This document shows, one piece after another, positions 61,553 to 64,000 of a DNA stretch of 64,000 bases; position 1 is the first letter of the stretch; each line of letters begins with the position of its first letter. The notes beneath the pieces were generated by a model. It ran no database searches, was not told where the DNA came from, and saw only the letters and a list, made by a program, of their open reading frames with translations. The DNA comes from Scandinavium sp002470465. GTDB lineage: Bacteria > Pseudomonadota > Gammaproteobacteria > Enterobacterales > Enterobacteriaceae. The stretch covers positions 103,937 through 167,936 of the forward strand of contig NZ_JBFLVD010000001.1 in assembly GCF_040750395.1 (NCBI RefSeq). Reading direction: 5' to 3'. Position numbers and translations under genes: made by a program.

Positions 61553-61699
61553 GTGAATGATGTCATCGATGAAATCCCGGGAGGCGAAGTGACCCTCATA
61601 TTCATGTAGCCATGCCCAAATCTGCTAAATCGAAAGAGGTGGAAAGGGGACGGTGCTATACTTTCATATCAGCTGGTCTTACCTTTATGCGAGGTATCT

Positions 61700-62240
61700 A
61701 TGATGCCCACATTGACAGTCGATATCGTGGATGAATTGCGGGATTTCATTGATTCTCTCGTTAAGTCAGGCGACTACCGCACGCAAAGCGAGGGTTGTGC
61801 GGGTGGTCTCCGGCTTCTGAAAGAAAGCAGGCAGAATCACACTTACAGTCTTTATAGGCTGAAACTATCAGTAGTGGCAAACCAGTGTCATGGGAAAAAT
61901 GTATTTTTGCAAAAAATGAAAACCAGAGCACCTGATGAAAGTAAACGGGCTGACCCCGAAAGCAAAACAGTACCTTAAGCCTATATGGAACCACATCCGA
62001 ACATATTTTAGCCTGATTAAAGATGGCAGGTGCTCTGGACGGATCTTTGTCATTTTCGGTGTACTTGTTTCCCAACAGGTGGAGGCTCACTACCGGGAAT
62101 CGAGTGAGTATGTATGTCCGTTGCCGTATGAGTTGCATGTGTTTTCCCTCGCCAGGAAGCTTATAACAGGTTCCGATCAAACACTATTCCTGAGGGGGGG
62201 TTATCAAGCCTGCTTTATTGTCTTTTGTAGAAGTAACCAT
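61700..62240 (+). pseudogene. Decayed ParDE-type toxin-antitoxin pair
   Basis: The first frame starts like a ParD antitoxin (TLTVDIVDELRDFIDSLVKS, then YRTQSE) but loses frame after about residue 40. The ParE part begins at 61935 with VNGLTPKAKQYLKPIWNHIR, a ParE N-terminus, and then becomes unrecognisable. Frameshifts and deletions make both non-functional. Confidence 0.65.
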
Positions 62241-62287
62241 ATCAGGTGGTTTATCACATCTGTGATTTTATTTTTCTTGGACAGATA

Positions 62288-63109
62288 ATGACTTACATCA
62301 TCAATGGCATCATCGAATACGATGCGGTAAATGGAACCTTGCTGAGTCCTGAATATCACCTTGACATGATCACGCTCAGCCGGGTGTCCAGTGAGCTTCT
62401 ATTTATATTTGTGACAAATAATCAGCAGCCTGTTAGTCGTGAAAGGTTATTGTACGACCTCTGGGAAAGTAAGGGGCTGAATGCCTCGAGCAACAGTTTA
62501 AACAACTACATCTCTATGTTGAGAAAAGCATTATTACAATGTGGCTGTAATGACCTTATTACCACCATCCCCAAATACGGGTTCGTATTTGACGCTGAAA
62601 TTAAGGAGAGTAACGCTCCTCCGGAGTATGCAAATCTGCGTCAAGAGAGTAGCAACACCGTATCTGGTACTTGTGACTCTGGGCAGAACAATTTGGTAGT
62701 TAAACAGGGTGTATCTTCCTGGCGGAATATAGTCAGGATTCTTATCCTGACTATGGTAGTTCTGGCTATTTTGGTCGGTTTGATTCGTCTGTACTATGAC
62801 TATCGGCTCGGCACAATAAGGAGTGAGATCTTTCAGCAGGGACAATGCCGTTTTTATGCCGGCAATGACCGGACTCGCAATCAGCCCAAAGATGAGGCGG
62901 CTACCGCTATCAAAAATATGGTTGCGTTCGAGAAAATCAGGTGCCCAGGAGTCAGAACTAACGTGTATTACTTTAGTGATATAAAGCAGGATGCTTCCGG
63001 GCATACTCTCAAAGAGGAACTGCTTAGCTACTGTCCTTATAACAGCAAGTCACCTTGCGTTAACTACTACTTCACCACGCAGGCGACTCACGATGAAGAA
63101 CAAAAGTAA
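62288..63109 (+). CDS. ToxR/MarT-like membrane-anchored regulator
   Basis: 273 residues. The winged-helix domain (1-105) includes PVSRERLLYDLWESKGLNAS, NNYISMLRKALLQCGC and ITTIPKYGFVFDA. A membrane helix lies at about 151-173 (ILILTMVVLAILVGLIRLYY), and the periplasmic part has paired cysteines (GQCRF, IRCPG, YCPYNSKSPC). It is a paralogue of the gene at 48517. ATG 62288 is chosen over 62246. The FidL-like gene overlaps its end. Confidence 0.83.
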   Translation: MTYIINGIIEYDAVNGTLLSPEYHLDMITLSRVSSELLFIFVTNNQQPVSRERLLYDLWESKGLNASSNSLNNYISMLRKALLQCGCNDLITTIPKYGFVFDAEIKESNAPPEYANLRQESSNTVSGTCDSGQNNLVVKQGVSSWRNIVRILILTMVVLAILVGLIRLYYDYRLGTIRSEIFQQGQCRFYAGNDRTRNQPKDEAATAIKNMVAFEKIRCPGVRTNVYYFSDIKQDASGHTLKEELLSYCPYNSKSPCVNYYFTTQATHDEEQK

Positions 63110-63548
63110 GGTACTGTTTCTTGGATCCATCTTCCTGATTGTCACTGTTATCGTTCTGATGGTTACCATCAGCGGACAGAAGGTCACTGACTCCGGTTTT
63201 GTATGTCATGCCAGGGTCTATACCAAGCTAGTCTCCAATGCATGTTATAAAAGCAGTATGCTGGACGTTGTCCTGTCTATGCAGAAGGGGGAAGGTGAGC
63301 TCATGGTTTCAGGTACGCATACCTGTCCGCGAACGCCACTTGCTAGTCTGCAGGGCAGCGTTCGCTATACCTATGTGCGTGAAGGAAATTATTACCGGTT
63401 GCACCTGCAGCCACGCAGCCCCGAGATGGTTGAGCTTTTTGAGGTTCTCAAAGAGGATAACATTAAGTTAAAGATAACTCCTCTGAACAGCAATGATTAC
63501 ATGATCGAAACACCGCTTAAGACGGTTTTTTTGTGCACTGTTGAATGA
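63093..63548 (+). CDS. FidL-like inner-membrane protein
   Basis: 151 residues. A membrane helix (VLFLGSIFLIVTVIVLMVTI) and periplasmic domain with cysteines (FVCHA, NACYK, HTCPR, FLCTVE). ATG 63093 lies 17 bases inside the upstream gene, so translation is probably coupled. It shares the EGNYYRLHL motif with the protein at 51163. Confidence 0.75.
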   Translation: MKNKSKVLFLGSIFLIVTVIVLMVTISGQKVTDSGFVCHARVYTKLVSNACYKSSMLDVVLSMQKGEGELMVSGTHTCPRTPLASLQGSVRYTYVREGNYYRLHLQPRSPEMVELFEVLKEDNIKLKITPLNSNDYMIETPLKTVFLCTVE

Positions 63549-64000
63549 TGCTTGTGATGCTACGTCTTTACAAGACTGGCACCTGCTTATAAATAACAGG
63601 AACAACGGTATTAGGTGTGGCTATTTAGCTGAAAATTTATCTCTGTAATAAACGTAGTGATCTAATTTCAGTTGATGTAACGATTATATCCCTATGTGAT
63701 GTCTTGTAAAAATAAAGTATATAGTGTTTCTGATAATAGCCATCAGCTACCACAACAGGGGAAGACCCAAAGAATTATGTTTTCTTACGCGTGGTCTTTT
63801 TACCACCCGAAGCATGAGTGCGATATTTGGCACATGTAGTTATCATTTCTCCGCTATTTGGCAACTACAGTTGCCATTTCCAGGTCACCCATCCCCAAAC
63901 CGTCACCCCGCCGTCATCTTTCTGTCATCTCACCTTCTTACGTTGTTCACACTCATAAAAAGGTACTAACGACATGAAACTGAATCGCCACGGATAATCT
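63549..64000. other. Right-edge spacer with possible Pho-regulated promoter
   Basis: No gene is complete here. A perfect palindrome (GGCAACT-AC-AGTTGCC) lies at 63860-63875 and a possible Pho box at 63900-63932. ATG 63974, after AAGG, opens only a seven-codon frame (MKLNRHG), which may be a leader peptide or nothing. Confidence 0.4.
63900..63932 (+). promoter_or_regulatory. Possible PhoB binding site (three 11-bp repeats)
   Basis: Three successive 11-bp units starting CCGTCAC, CCGTCAT and CTGTCAT fit the 11-bp direct-repeat plan of the enterobacterial Pho box (CTGTCAT-N4-CTGTCAT). The second and third are the best. They suggest that a phosphate-regulated gene starts just beyond the window. 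Confidence 0.5.

Overview
The window is an accessory region of an enterobacterial chromosome or large plasmid, most likely Enterobacteriaceae, though the species cannot be fixed from the sequence alone. The evidence is the family content: Yhc-like, CS1/CFA-type and MR/P-Stf-like chaperone-usher fimbriae, a TacAT module, a YidA fragment, MarT/FidL-like pairs, and IS2-, IS66- and ISNCY-type remnants. Coding blocks have moderate to high GC, while the regulator genes and the spaces around them are strongly AT-rich, as expected of a horizontally acquired island.

Layout. 1-3.4 kb: the end of a FidL-like gene, a LuxR-type regulator, and a ToxR/MarT-like membrane regulator followed by an overlapping FidL-like gene. 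4.5-14.7 kb: a Yhc-like fimbrial operon with one chaperone, eight tandem paralogous DUF1120 subunit genes, a hairpin resembling a terminator, an usher and a minor subunit. 14.8-17.8 kb: a pertactin-like autotransporter with a strong downstream hairpin. 18.0-19.7 kb: two LuxR-type regulators. 20-25.9 kb (minus strand): a CS1/CFA-type (alpha) fimbrial operon. 26-37.9 kb (minus strand): a complete Tad/Flp type IVc pilus locus (flp, tadV, rcpC, rcpA, rcpB-like, tadZABCDEFG) preceded by a membrane-anchored winged-helix regulator. 38.5-41.2 kb: decayed insertion sequences. 41.1-44.4 kb (minus strand): an operon of an outer-membrane barrel, an Omp85-like barrel and a DUF4056 protein. 44.6-46 kb: YidA and Tn3 fragments and a TacAT toxin-antitoxin pair. 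46.3-53.4 kb: a DsbA-like oxidoreductase, an exported ankyrin protein, more ToxR-, LuxR- and FidL-like genes, and a PglL/Wzy_C-type O-oligosaccharyltransferase. 54.3-61.6 kb: an MR/P-Stf-like fimbrial operon. 61.7-63.5 kb: a decayed ParDE pair, then another ToxR/FidL pair. The right edge carries a possible Pho box.

How it fits together. Four separate surface-adhesion systems, an autotransporter, a disulfide catalyst and a candidate O-glycosylation enzyme are interleaved with at least nine small regulators from only two DNA-binding families (LuxR-type HTH and ToxR-type winged helix). The most unusual element is the DUF1120 array. Its paralogues share almost identical 5' and 3' segments around divergent, often AT-richer centres, and a two-gene unit with its spacers has been duplicated. 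This is the pattern expected of subunit diversification by gene conversion or segmental exchange. Functional assignments rest on recognisable family features read by eye. No database search or computation was run.
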